From Whitmania pigra (lineage: Eukaryota; Annelida; Clitellata; Hirudinida; Haemopidae), in contig JAJTWR010000329.1 of assembly GCA_021613335.1 (NCBI GenBank), positions 1,961,001-2,025,000 of the forward strand: 64,000 bases of DNA. Reading direction: 5' to 3'. Under the pieces are notes generated by a model, which did no database searches, was not told the origin of the DNA, and was given only the letters and a program-made list of their open reading frames with translations. Positions 50,501 through 62,574 of the stretch are shown here, piece after piece (position 1 is the first letter of the stretch; every line of letters begins with the position of its first letter). The translations under genes were made by a program, and so were the position numbers.

Positions 50501-53500
50501 AGTTGTCTCCTACCGAACCAGTTTGTCTGAAGAGGAGAGGAATGTTTGGTAGGAGACCTCTGGAAGCTGCCGTGGCCAAGAACGGAATCAGCGTCTCCAT
50601 GGCCGTTGGGTCGATGTCCCAAGGCATTCCAACAAATTTTTCCGCCTGCAAACGATCGCTTAACGGCAAATCTCTGGTCGTTTCGGCACCGATCCAGCCA
50701 AACAACTGACTGGAACCGTTGTACCACTGATATTCAGACTTTCGATCCCGCAGCTCAAGGAGTCGTTCTTGACGAAGCAACTCGTGGCAGTCTTTTTGGG
50801 GCAAGCTAACTGGTCAAAACACAATTTCGAGTTAACGAACGTTTATTATCACGACTGGGTGACAAATTCTGACCTTCACCGGGTCTGAGTGTGACCTTTG
50901 ATAGTACCACGTTATAGCACGGGAAATGGCGCACTCGTAATCTTTCCGGATCAGATAAAACGAGGTATCTCAAAAACCATTCATCAGTCAGATGCCTGTG
51001 CCTCACAGTTAAACTGATCGCCAGAATTTCTCCAACCGATTCGACGTTGATGGAAAAATGTTCGCATCCTTCACTCGGCGGCGGAAGATTGTCATCTTCG
51101 TCCTCGTCGAGTTGAGAGTCGAGCTTCTGAGGGGCAGTTCTACCCCTGGTGCCTGTCAAAATTTCAGAAAGTCGGTTCCAAAACGTCAATCATTATTCTT
51201 GTCAAGCAAAGAAGAGTCACCTATTAGGGTAATGAAGACATCTACTCGAGACTTCGTGTCCTTGACAGGAGCGGTACTGAGAGTTACGAAATAAGGGACC
51301 CTTCCACGACGGGCAGACTCCTTTTTAAGGCTTGCATCGTTTTTCCAATTTATGATTTGAAGATGGTCAAGTTCATACCTCGTGTACATTCCACTCAAGC
51401 AATACTGCAAACTGTCGAACTCGTCTGCTGACTTTGGAATGCGGAAGCGAAGGCAAGACGGTTTGTCGACGATGTTGAAATAAGTTCGGCAAAGTGCTGT
51501 CAGAGGAATGGTGGTGGTGAGTTGGATGCGCATCAAGTCCAACCAGGGACTTTCTCTTTCGTCCCATATCTTCGGCGGGAAAATGAAAGATTATCGAAAT
51601 AATTGCAGATTAAAAATATTCTAAAGATGAATTGTTGCTTAAAAATCTAAAACTTTTGATTTAAAATGAAGCCATTAATCAAAATTTATTTAAACGTTCA
51701 TGCCAGCTGAGGATTCCAATAAATTTCTTCGAGTTTGTTGGTCATCTGCATCTGAAGGGTGTATTTCACGGCATCGAAGCTTTCCATTCTCTTTTGAAAC
51801 TCATCCCTCAAATAACTTTTCGATTGCGCCTCATCGTATCTACGTTGTCTGAAGAATAAATGAACAACTGAAGATGAATTATTCATTTTCATTTACTTGT
51901 AATAAATTCATAATTATTAAAAAAACAAACCTAAACCATGGTTCCTTCTGTTCGTCGTCATCCAAAAGTCCACTTTCACAAAGAGAATCATTTCCTGGAA
52001 CAAGTCTAAATTTGACTAGGAAGTGTCGTTGATCGTTTGGAATGAAGAGATAAACCACTTGACTGTGGTACGTCATGTCAGTGTACGACTTTGGCGATCT
52101 CCTCATGCAGTCAACGAGAGCGAAATGACTATAATAAATTCATACGAATGTAAAATAATTACATTTTATTTTAAAATAATTACCTTCTAGTGTTAAATAA
52201 TTACATTTTAGTGTGAAATAATTACATTTGAATCGCAAAGTATTTACATCGGATTGCCTGGCAGAGCATTCCGCATCGAGGAATTTGTTTTAGAGTCCCA
52301 ATTATGCGTAAATTATGCGCTTCTGCCGATGCTCCTCTGGACGAGAAAAGCATCACACGTGGAATGAAATAATCCTCCGAAATTCCTTTCTCATAAAAAC
52401 AATTACGTGTCCTATTTCACCATTTTCCTAGAAAGCAAATTGCGGGGGTTTTAAGTAATTCATAATAGTTTTTTTTCTATTCTGCTTATTTTCTCAACAG
52501 AAATGTTTAAAATCTCGGATTTCGTAAAAAGAAAAGCATTTTCGAATTCGTCTGTAAACTGTAATTGTAATCGGACGAATGAAATTATGAAATGTCATAA
52601 ATATGCAACTCACAAGAGTGGATCTCTCAAGCAGGCCTCTTTCAATTCATCGGGTTTGACCAGGCCCATGATTCTCATGAATGTGCTGCAACTGTCAGCC
52701 AGAGCCACTCTGCCAGTGAAGAGGATCAAGTCCAGTGGGCCGTCTTCGTTCTGATCGGCAAATTTGATCGAAGTTTCCCTCTGACAGGAAGAGACGTCGT
52801 CATCGCTTTGTAAACTGCTGTGTCTGTCGAGAAAAGAGACTGCAAATCCCGCTGAATATTTTTTTAACGCCAGGAACATTTTCCGATCATGGGAAAGAAA
52901 CGCGTTTCATTTTCACAAAAGTTTATCAGTCGAGTTGCTCTTTCGTTTCAACAACGACTATTACCATTCCCCATAGGTGATTTTTTGCGAGCAGACGATT
53001 TGTGTTTCATCTCCTGATTGACATTTGCGATCGGCTCAGATTCAGGAGAAGTAGGCTGTTGTTTATTTCTCGAGAGGAAATTTTACCGCGGAAGATGAAA
53101 TGAAATCTCTGCGATAAAATCCTACGATTCACCTGCCAGAATAGTCGCCATGTTGTGATTCAGCGTGTCTGAGATTTTGAGGTTTTTATTATTTATGCTG
53201 CAACACTTAATTAATTAATATTAATTACGTTTGAAAATGAAGGGTTGAAGAAAAAAATTTGAAAAGTGTTGAAAGAATAAAACGGCTGAATGGATGATCA
53301 ACAACCAACTCGACAAAGAAGTCTTCTGTCTGTTTTCTTCCCCATTGTTTTGATTTCCATGAGTTTGTACTAAAGTAAAAACATTCTAAGCTGGTCTGTG
53401 TGTATATACAATAAGTTTTTTATTAAGCATTCCTTGTTTTGTTTTTTAACGATATTGAGATAAGATAAAATGTTGGGAAGCGAGGCACTTCCTGATAAGT

Positions 53501-56500
53501 TATCTGAAGGCTTAAACCGCTTCATCGCGAGCAGGCTCCACAAATATTTGCATCCACCACTAAGTTCTCCCATGTAAGTCACTCTTATCATCAGCTCGTT
53601 CAAGTTTTGCGCTTGGAATTGGGAAGAACTTACCGACTTATTTCTGAGCTGCACCAACAGTTAGCTTTCTATTAATGAAACTTCACGTCACGTTTATTGC
53701 TAAAAGGAGAATAGAACATTTTTAACTTGTTCTTCAAAATGAACGAACGAATAATTCAAGCGAACACTTTCAAAAGCTAAAAGCCGATTACAATGAAATT
53801 AGCTGGAATTACTTTACCAGGCTCTTTTGTTTGCCTCTGCGTGGTCAGTCAAAAAATGAAAAATATTTCCAAAAAAGTAATTTTTTTCATGATTACCGAC
53901 ATATTTTCCAAAGAAGAGTACATTAGCAAGGCGATGAATTGATGTTCAGAGGAGAGATTGAGAGGCAACAAAACACCTCATTTACACCTGAAACTGTTGA
54001 GAGATTGAGCTTGAAATTAATTTGAAAATGATCCTAATCGTTTGTTCTGATAAGTAGATTTTACTGAGTGCGGCAGAAGATAATTAAAGAATAGAAAACA
54101 TTTCGAGGCACATTTGGAATCGAGTTTTCAAACTGTACTCAAATGTTTACTTTTGATTGACTAAGTGGATGCTCACTCGAATTTTCAGGTGTGACCGACT
54201 GAGTGAGTACACAAAAACCAGGTGTTCCTGGTTGAGTTACTCAGAGTTAAGATGGCCGCCTAAAAGTTCTTGTTTATTTGCTTACAATTTTAGTTGTCTG
54301 TAAGTATCGAGTTACAGCGCGAGAGCGTGGCAGAATGCATTTAACACAACATTTTAGGGATGTCAGTCGTACAACCGGACTTTTACTGTGTTCAAATATG
54401 CCAAATAACCATTTGTAACAAAAGACACTTTTGTCGTAAAAGAAATCTTAAAACGTACAACAATCTTGTGATTTACGATGTCGTAAAACACCGCTTTTAA
54501 CACTATTTACTTACTTCGAGCAATTTATACTTTAACAATTTAAACTTCAACAATTTATACTTTAACAATTTAAACTTCAACAATTTATATTTCAACAATT
54601 TAAACTTCAACCATAATAATGCAACTTACCGTAGCCTGATTCGAAATCTAAGTTCAGGTTTGAAGAAATCGTTGTCAGGGATGCGTGGATCACTGAGAAC
54701 AACTCCGTAACCAACCGCTCCAACGCTGTTGTACTGACGGATTGGAGATGACGATGAAGTTACGTACTTCTTTGCTCTACTCACTTTCAAGGAGAGAAAT
54801 GTCTTGCTTCCTACTCCTGGCTTGGAAGGATGGCTCTGTCGGATGATGATGATGATTATGATTATGGTAATGGTGATGATGATAATGATGATGATGTTGG
54901 CGGTGGTAATGGCGATGGCAATGGCTGTGGTAATGGCTATGATACCATTAACACAAGCAGACTAAAATGCGGAAGGCTTTCTATCAGCAAGTTATCTGAG
55001 CTATTAATTTCCTTTTATGCTTTGCTTATCAACGCCATCCTTAAGAAATGGAAGCTTTTATCGGTCGAGTTATCTGATTTTGATTTTGAATTAGAAAAAG
55101 TCGAGGATCACAGAGATAAAAGTTAGAGAATCGAGATTCTAAATTATTCCAATGATTTCAAAACTTTTGGAGGTTCAGATGAAAGGTTAAAATTGATAAG
55201 AAATATGAGAATTATTAATCATTAAATATTTGTCAACAAAAACCTTTAATAATCAATCAATTAATTAATCATTGTCATTCAATTTCATGCTTCAGTCCTT
55301 TTCACTCCGAATGGAGAGAACAAGGAAGGCTGATTGCCTCGAATGGTGTTGGATTAGGAGAGGTTCAAATGAGTTTGTTGTTTATTGATGTGCAATGAGC
55401 ATCCATCTAAAACAATGACGTTCGTTCATTGCATCGATGTTGGGCTGCAATCGTGGAAGACAATGACGTCACAAGGAATTTCCATGGAAACCGATGCAAT
55501 GAGAAAAAGTATTATAAATTGTTTTACAAATCAGCACTTGACCCGGTTTACATCGGCCAATAAGAAACGTTTTCGAAGGTCAGTCATTCTTATTCGACCT
55601 TGAAGGATTTGGATGGCTCATTAATTATTCAGTTGGATTTAAGTAATTTATCATCATTAATTAAAATGTAGTTGTATGTTATAATTGTGATTTATTTTAA
55701 ATAATAAATCTAGCTTTACGGACATTTATTATCATTTTTGATTTTTTGTAATCAAAACATCAAAGTGTCTTCGGGAACATGTTAGAAATATTTCTCAATA
55801 AGCGTGTTCTTCCTTAAAATTATCCATCATAATCATAATCAGCATGCAACATTAATCTTTCTGCTCACGTTGAATGCATCTGCCACGTAAAATTAATTAT
55901 TCTTACTGAAATTATTTTTATAATTGAAATTATTACCCTAATAATTATTTATTAATGTTATTGTTATTACTAATTTATAATAACATAAAAATTAATACTG
56001 ATGAAGTTTTTATTATTTTTGTTAAGTCAAAAAAAACATCGATAAACAAAACAATAAATTGCAAAATTATTAAAAATGTGAGATGGAATTGTGAAATGAA
56101 TCAACTGTAAATTAAAAACCAAAAAAGTGATAATAGTAACAATAATAATAATAATAACGGTAATAACAACAGCAACAACAACAACAATAATAATATTAAT
56201 AACAATAATAATAATAATAATTATTATTCCAAGTCATTGCGCATCACTCATTCATGAGGAATGTAAGCTCCACCCACCTTCAGCCTCCTCAACAACTTCC
56301 TTCCAAACTCTTCGAGTCCCATTTCCTCTTTGAAAACATCAAACGTTCTGTTCCTCCATTGCTTTCTGTGGCTTTCATCTGCAAATAATTTAAGAAATAA
56401 TAATTATTTTTATTGATATGTTCTTCTTCTTCTTATTATTATTATTTTTGTTTTATTATATTATATGTATTGTTATTATTGTTGTTGTTTATTTATTTAT

Positions 56501-56797
56501 GTTATATGTATTATTATTATTATTATTATTATTATCATTATTATTGTTACAGTACTTATTATGAAAATCATAATTTGTTTTTGTAAATAATCGTTTGTCT
56601 TGTTTCAACTATTAGGTTGTTGGTGACCATCATTCTTATTGGTCATCTTTGAAGGTGGCTAAGAGAATAATGTCATTAACTGTAGTCTTTTATTTGATTA
56701 CATATCGATTATCTGCTCGTCGTCTTCGTCGTCATCACTATCATCATCATCATCCTCACCGTCACCGTAACTGTCATCATCATCATCATCATCATCA

Positions 56798-56838
<41 letters not shown>

Positions 56839-57973
56839 ATCATCATCATCATCATCATCACCGACCTCCTCATAAGGAACATGATTAAGCTTGTTCATCT
56901 AAAACGATAACGTGTTGAAATGTTGCGAACAAATGGACCCATCCCTCCTAACACGTTTCATTCCTCATCTCTAGGCTCAATATCACCAACATCATCATCA
57001 TCGTCATCGTCATCATCATCATCGTCATCATCCGGAATTAGGAGGATGAATTCTTAACTCCTTCTCAATGAGAATTGTAACTGAACAGCAAAACAATGTT
57101 GTGGATCATTACCATCATTCATGTTATCAACAAATTATTTTCAAACTTGCAAACTTAACCATAAATTTCCAAAATCATGCCTGCACTGAATAACAACCTA
57201 AAACCTCCTTAATGACCGGTAATTGATTCTTAGAACTTGATTTGTCATTTCTCGGAAAAACTCTTAAAATATCGAAACATTTGCTCAAAGAAAGAAAAAA
57301 GAGGCGAAATTAATTCGAAAATTCCTGAAACTCATTGAAGACTTTGAAATCTACCTCCTTCACCGGCAATAAACACGTCGTCGTTGTCTTCATCATTTGC
57401 CGGCTCGAAGGTGATCGTCGGCAGGGTTCCATCTGGAGTTGTCGATCCTTCCTGCCTCCCAGGAGAGTCTTCCAGGGACTCTGGAAAAACGTCTTCAGTT
57501 TTGTTGCATTCCAACTTCATTTCCAAAGCGGCGTCTGAAAGTAATTCCTCGGTCGCTTGTCCTTCTGAAGCATTGTCATCCATCTCAACTCGAACATCTT
57601 CGAGCACTTTTTCTTCTTTTTCTTTCATTTCCTCCGATCTCTCTATCAGTGCCCTCTCGCTTATCTGTTGCAAGTGACGAAGGTCATAATTCCTGCCCCT
57701 ACCGTGGTCCGGTTGGCACCTCATCGTCCGCTTCTTCCTTGCCGAGGGTTCCAGGCCGTAAAACGGAGACAGGGGAATGGGGATGTGGTTGACTCTCTCG
57801 TGTCCGAAGACGGTCAGGTAGTTCGGAGAGGCAACCTTCACGAGTTCATGGAGCGTCATGGATTTTGGCTGGAAGAGTCTGTACAGGTGGATGCTCGGTT
57901 CCCCGATGTCCTTCAAGATGGCCAGTTCTTTCTCTTCCAGCTTTGGAGACGATTTCACCAAGCCGTTACCCAT
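47522..57973 (-). CDS. Allene oxide synthase-lipoxygenase fusion (AOS-LOX), frameshifted
   Basis: Same domain order as the coral fusion protein: catalase-related AOS-like domain, PLAT domain, lipoxygenase. Exons: 57355-57973, 56278-56378, 54630-54835, 52614-52823, 51931-52128, 51704-51848, 51221-51569, 50874-51152, 50379-50809, 50122-50322, 49371-49737, 49082-49294, 48225-49008, 47692-47857 and a short last exon. Residues ~1-206 are a novel acidic extension (MGNGLVKS start); AOS-like ~207-600 (KFADQNEDGPLDLI, RRSPKSYTDMTYHSQVV); PLAT ~610-700; LOX to the end, with iron ligands in HFAISHLLKCH and CQHSATH. LOX makes fatty-acid hydroperoxides; AOS normally converts them to allene oxides. Oddities: one base missing at 49519-49521, apparent loss of heme-pocket residues, weak donor at 51704, no terminal Ile. 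Predicted length is roughly 1,460 residues against about 1,066 in coral. Confidence 0.88.
49519..49521 (-). other. Single-base frameshift in the LOX catalytic domain
   Basis: On the minus strand the frame reads DWIMAK and then must shift by one base to continue TWVKCADYHYHFAISH. The run of three A here would have to be four. Exon 49371-49737 is 367 nt, whereas flanking phases require 368. No intron can fit. Confidence 0.85.
54521..54610. repeat. 30-bp tandem repeat in AOS-LOX intron 3
   Basis: CAATTTATACTTTAACAATT plus TAAACTTCAA occurs three times (54521, 54551, 54581), just downstream in transcript sense of the donor of exon 54630-54835. Confidence 0.88.
54841..54945. repeat. GAT-rich microsatellite beside AOS-LOX exon 3
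   Basis: Interrupted GAT/GGT triplets immediately 5', in transcript sense, of the acceptor at 54835. It reads as an Asp/Gly-rich frame on the plus strand but is intronic. Confidence 0.7.
56125..56225. repeat. AAT/AAC microsatellite
   Basis: Imperfect AAT and AAC run in AOS-LOX intron 2. Confidence 0.75.
56735..56865. repeat. ATC/GTC compound microsatellite
   Basis: CATCAT and CATCGT hexamers alternate over ~130 bp in AOS-LOX intron 1. A shorter relative lies at 56990-57032. Poly-Asp or poly-His frames across it are artefacts of the repeat. Confidence 0.85.
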
Positions 57974-58703
57974 CGCAATCCTTCATGATGACCCGACGAT
58001 GATGATGATGATGAATTCAAATCTCAATTTGACGCCGAGCAGTTTGAGTCATTTGAACAGCTACTCGCGAGAGAAACTCCACGAAGATATAGCATATAGA
58101 AGTTCACAGGCGAGGCAGGTATAATCTCATAATAATAATATCAGCAGCAGTGAAAGTAAACATGGCCCCAGTTGTTGAGGCAAGAATGGAGTATTTCACA
58201 AGTAGTGCTCACGTACAGTCTGAGGTTGTATTCAAAAGTCTGCAAACAAATAGCTCTGGAAATATTTATGATGAATTACATCATTTCTTGACATTTTAAA
58301 TTAATAAAACTTTGTGTTTATGCTTTAATTCGAATTATTCTCATTCGCTTTCGAGCGAGTAAAAATTGGCTGTTGGCTGAAACGCTTAACACGAAATAAA
58401 CACGAAATAAACTCGAAATAAAACAAAAATTCGCAAATAATCCACAAAAACATTGTTCAAAAAAATATTAATTGTCGATTATTAATTGCGTGGAAAAAAC
58501 ATTTAAAACCCTCGATCTGGATTTCTATGGCAACGTATTTTTAAAAATTGGAAATGCGTTAAAAAGCTCTTCACGTTCGGAAATTTGGCTGAAGTTAATT
58601 GAGGCACATTTGGTGGTTTCAGGTTGAATCAAAGAGGATATTCTTGATTTTAACAGTTTCTTAGATTTAATAATTCTCGACAAATTGCTTCTGAAGATAA
58701 GAA
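57974..58703. promoter_or_regulatory. Head-to-head upstream region, AOS-LOX and DYNLRB
   Basis: 730 bp between start codons on opposite strands. Contains a short GAT repeat at 57998-58013 and AT-rich sequence. No defined promoter motif is claimed. Confidence 0.4.
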
Positions 58704-59263
58704 ATGGTGAGAAATAATGAATGTTTTCGCTGGAGAATGTGAATTGTGAACTAAGGAATTGTTTTGTATCTAAATGTATTCATTATAAGTAATTGTATCT
58801 AAATGTATCTATTATCAATTATTGTACAATTGTATCAGGGTTTAGTTTTAAGTTTTACTTTTTCACGTAGATTGTATTTCGTATGAAATTAAGTCGAAAC
58901 ATATTTTTTGTCAAGACGTCAGAAGGCGAAGAAGTTCTGAAGAGAATTCAGAATTACAAGGGGGTAACTGGCCTCATAATCGTCAATAAAGAAGGTTGGA
59001 AGTAATTGTTGTTTGTATTTTTATGTAATTGTTTATATGCTATGTTTTGCAATTGTTTCCCAGGTGTGCCTGTTCGTTCGACAATGGACAACTCCACCTC
59101 TGTCCAGTATGCTGCCCACTTCAGAAGCATTTCTGATCAGGCCAAACATTGTGTCCGAGACATTGATCCTCTCAACGAACTGACCTTTTTCAGGATTCGA
59201 TCGAAGAAATACGAAGTTATGGTAGCGCCAGGTCCGCCGCAAGAGATCTTTAAATTTAATTAA
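58704..59263 (+). CDS. DYNLRB: Roadblock/LC7 dynein light chain
   Basis: Small dimeric light chain that binds the dynein intermediate chain. Exons 58916-58994 and 59064-59263 encode [52 protein letters not shown] and EVMVAPG, which match DYNLRB1/2 along its length. The preferred first exon is a lone ATG at 58704-58706 followed by donor GTGAGA, joining in phase 0 to ACGTCAGAAGG and giving [13 protein letters not shown], close to the vertebrate N-terminus; 93 residues in all. An unspliced alternative start at 58883 would add ten residues. It converges with the SRCR gene. Confidence 0.93.
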
Positions 59264-59669
59264 AATTAAATTTATTTACTTGAATTTGTTTGATTTAGAG
59301 TCAAAAACTTGTGAATTATGCACAGATAACGAGTACCTAGTGGTGGTCATGCAAAGTCCGATAAACTGACACAGAAGGGGAAACTTCGTTAAAAGCAAAC
59401 ATGATTTTTCTCACGCAAACATGGACTCACTTCTTTCATTCACATTGACTTTTAAAATTTAGATATTCGAGTTAAATTTACTTTTGACCGAAAAATCAAA
59501 ATCAAACTTGAAATACAAAAATGATGTAATTTTTTTACTTAACTTTAGACAACAATGTGTATTGTGGCATCGCGAACTTCGCAAGCGGCATAAGTTGTAA
59601 ATAAGTTAAATAAAATAAAACGAAATGAAGTGACATGTTGAGTTATGGTAAGCCATGCCTCAATCAGTC
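59264..59669. other. Convergent 3' region between DYNLRB and the SRCR gene
   Basis: About 400 bp of AT-rich sequence, presumably both 3' UTRs. Nothing else recognised. Confidence 0.45.
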
Positions 59670-60818
59670 CTAACGCACTAAATATTTCTGCGAGGATCTC
59701 GGGAATATTTTACGGCCACTTGTTTTCCTGTATTGGTAGAAGAGGAAAAGCAAGGACACGCCGAGAAGGGGGAGCACGTATTCCACTTGGAATTCAGAGA
59801 AGGAAATTTTGCGTCTGTGAGGAGATTCGGTGAAGATGATTTCGAAGTAGCTTTGGAATGGATTTTTCGCTTCGCATTGACTGACGTACTTGATCGAGAA
59901 GTAAGAAACTCCGAGGCGCTCAGCGTCAGTGTCTGAAGTCTTTTCGAAATAATTGATCGGAATGTCTTCAAAAGATGGATGAATGTTGAGGCTCTGACAT
60001 TTTGGAATGCAGTCTCTGAAGTTGACGTTGAAAATGATATCGGTTGGCTCTTCGAATTCCAAGTTCAATGAGAAGTTGGTTACTTCCTGCACCACTTCTC
60101 TGTAGGTCATGTAGCCGAAGTCCGAAAGAAGTAGATCGTAGCTGGTGAAACAAGTCAGGCGAAGAAAACTTTTTCCCATTCTTAAAATAGCCTCACAGTC
60201 ATCCAGGCTTTTAGCATCGTACGGGCACCTTAGCTTGGCCAGACTTTGTTCTGAAGCCACTGGAATTAATTCGTGGTGGCATTCTCCCTGGCCCAACTGG
60301 TAGGCTGCCAGTTTGTCGTGTGTCTTGGTCCAGGAAGATCCGAGGACCAAATAATTGCGGTCTGATTTCCTGTAAGAGAGGATGTTGTCCGATACGGACG
60401 AGGAAATGAAGTTGATGTTTTCAGCATTTCCAGAAGTACAGACGAGGTATACGGGAATGAAACTGTCACTTTGACAATTTGCGTTGCTCGAGATGTTCTT
60501 CTGAAAGCATTCCTCGAAGTAATAGTCTTCTGCCTGGCAACTGATGATCTCGGCATTGGGATTTGAGTAAATCACTCCAAATATGTTCATCATGTTCATC
60601 ACGTGTCTTCCATCGTTAAATCCGAGTTTCTTGCAGGCCAATTGCGAGTTCAAATCCGACCACAGACGACCGCAAAAGCTTCTCCAAATTCCGTCACCGG
60701 TGTTGAACTCCAGGATGCCGTAGTGTCTCTTCACGGTCTTCGTGACCAGCCTCAGCAGCAGATTCTCTGACGATGACACGAGGTACATTGCAATAAGTAG
60801 CACAATTCTCAGATCCAT
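59670..60818 (-). CDS. Intronless SRCR-domain type I membrane protein
   Basis: 382 residues, single exon. A hydrophobic N-terminus (residues ~1-17, IVLLIAMYLVSSS) looks like a signal peptide. SRCR domain 1 spans ~30-128: GILEFNTGDGIWRSFCGRLW, LACKKLGFNDGR and ISCQAEDYYFEEC. A second, weaker SRCR-like module follows at ~135-225 (AAYQLGQGECHHE, LRCPYDAKSLDDC). Residues ~225-340 hold further Cys without a recognised fold. A transmembrane segment at ~344-362 (YVLPLLGVSLLFLFY) is followed by a short basic tail. SRCR modules occur in scavenger and adhesion receptors, so a cell-surface binding role is likely, but no ligand can be named. Confidence 0.8.
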   Translation of the reverse strand: MDLRIVLLIAMYLVSSSENLLLRLVTKTVKRHYGILEFNTGDGIWRSFCGRLWSDLNSQLACKKLGFNDGRHVMNMMNIFGVIYSNPNAEIISCQAEDYYFEECFQKNISSNANCQSDSFIPVYLVCTSGNAENINFISSSVSDNILSYRKSDRNYLVLGSSWTKTHDKLAAYQLGQGECHHELIPVASEQSLAKLRCPYDAKSLDDCEAILRMGKSFLRLTCFTSYDLLLSDFGYMTYREVVQEVTNFSLNLEFEEPTDIIFNVNFRDCIPKCQSLNIHPSFEDIPINYFEKTSDTDAERLGVSYFSIKYVSQCEAKNPFQSYFEIIFTESPHRRKISFSEFQVEYVLPLLGVSLLFLFYQYRKTSGRKIFPRSSQKYLVR

Positions 60819-60861
60819 CGATTTTATTAATGTGTGATTTTTTACATGTTTTGAATCTTTG

Positions 60862-60869
60862 TGACGTCA
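60862..60869. promoter_or_regulatory. CRE palindrome upstream of the SRCR gene
   Basis: TGACGTCA, 44 bp upstream of the SRCR start codon. It fits a CREB/ATF site in a proximal promoter, but is based on sequence match only. Confidence 0.4.
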
Positions 60870-62525
60870 TTTTGATGAACTTTTATATGTTTTTTTAATT
60901 ATGTCTCGTTGCTTGTTATTGCCGATGATAAATTGTTGAATGACAAAATAAACGCTTGCACATTTATTATTTGAAACAAAAAAATGATCAAAAGAAGGCC
61001 TTTCAGACTTTTGAATGGAATTGAAAATATTTTTTTTGAAATTTTGAACAGAAATTAAAATCTTAACATGTTTTTAATTTGAAATTAAACCGGGAATAAA
61101 TTAATCTTCAAAGACAGTAACAAATATAGCAACATCAATCACCGTATCATCACCAACAATAACATCAGTCACCATAGTTACAGAGTCGATGCTAACACTA
61201 GAATGGTTATTTGACGAGCACTGTTAATAGCAATCGCCAGACTTCCTAAGTTTTATTTTCAAAGAAGAAGAAATTTTCAAGGTTTTTCTTAAATATTGAA
61301 GAAAGTTAAAAATGATCTCAACTAATGTATTCATTCGACACCTTGATTGGAGTTTTTAAGGTAAATAATCATAAATGTTTTTAAATAGACTTGCTTTTAA
61401 ACAAATGAATAACGTAAAGATTGCATGTTGTCATAAAGCGCCTTGTTTGTCTTATTCGCTTTTGTTACGCGAGCATAAAATGAATCATCATGCGAAGGTC
61501 ACGTGATGATGTTGATTACATTCACTTTTCATGTTTTAAAAAATTATATCCATTATAATATTATAATTTAGATTAAATTTGCAAGAGGATATTTAGCTTA
61601 AAGAATAAAGATTCCATTGAGAGTTTTTATGGCTTTACATAGATGATATACAATATATCAGATTCATTGCAACAATTAAATAGTTACAATATTATAATTT
61701 CAAAATATCAGTGTAATATTATCATTTTTAGGCGGATTATCATTTCAATATTATTATTTAAAGTTAAAAATAAAATAAAAAATCATTTGAAATTTGAACT
61801 TTGAGAGTTGAAACAATTATTTAAGATATCTAAAAACATATTTTCTTCGAATTCGAAACAACTTCACAAGTAAATCCGACACGAAAATGAAAGTCTGCTT
61901 CAAATTAAAAAAAGTTTTTTAATTTTTCAGTTCTTGAATTGTTTTATATTTTTTTCAAATATAAATTTGAATTTTGGCCACACGCCAACACCTTGAGATG
62001 GTTAAGAAGCTATAAGTTTAGTTCTAGAGCACCTAGTAAAATAATATGCATAAAATTAAAGGTATTTAAATGCTCTATTTGGTTAACCTATTTAGACATT
62101 TTTACTTGTAATATTTAACAAGCTATTTACATTTGATCATTTAAATTCGGTTTAAGGTAAGTTCGTATAAAAATTATTTTTTGATTTGATTTTATATGTA
62201 TACATATATTTACAATGATATAAGGAACACATATTCAAAAATATTATGTAGGGAATTTTTTAGTATTGCTTGAGAATTTAAATTTTTTTGCTAATTTACT
62301 AAACATTTCAAATTATTAATCATTAAAAAGCCAAATTATTAATAAATTTATGTTACTTTTTTTAATTTGTGAACCCTAATTTCAAATGATTAGACAGTTA
62401 CTGGTTTTTAACATTTTTAAAGAGCAAACAAAGTGTAAAACATATTTAAACTGATCTAGAACTGCTTTGACAACTTTAGCAGCAAAATTTATGATTTATA
62501 ACGGTAGTTTGAGAAAATCATTGAA

Positions 62526-62574
62526 TTGTGTATCACTGCATTATGCATCACTGCATTATGTATCACTGCATTGT
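62526..62574. repeat. 17-bp triplicated repeat
   Basis: GTATCACTGCATTATGC-type units occur three times in direct order. Confidence 0.75.

Noticed and set aside
52975..53151. A possible separate first exon (ATG at 53151) for the LOX gene
   Set aside because: It gave no homology. The exon at 54630-54835 joins 52614-52823 in phase and restores the missing AOS region, so this segment is intronic.
53370..53657. 95-codon minus-strand frame
   Set aside because: Lies in AOS-LOX intron 3, has no family resemblance, and has no supporting splice context.
56698..56898. Poly-Asp / poly-His frames
   Set aside because: Products of the ATC/GTC microsatellite, not genes.
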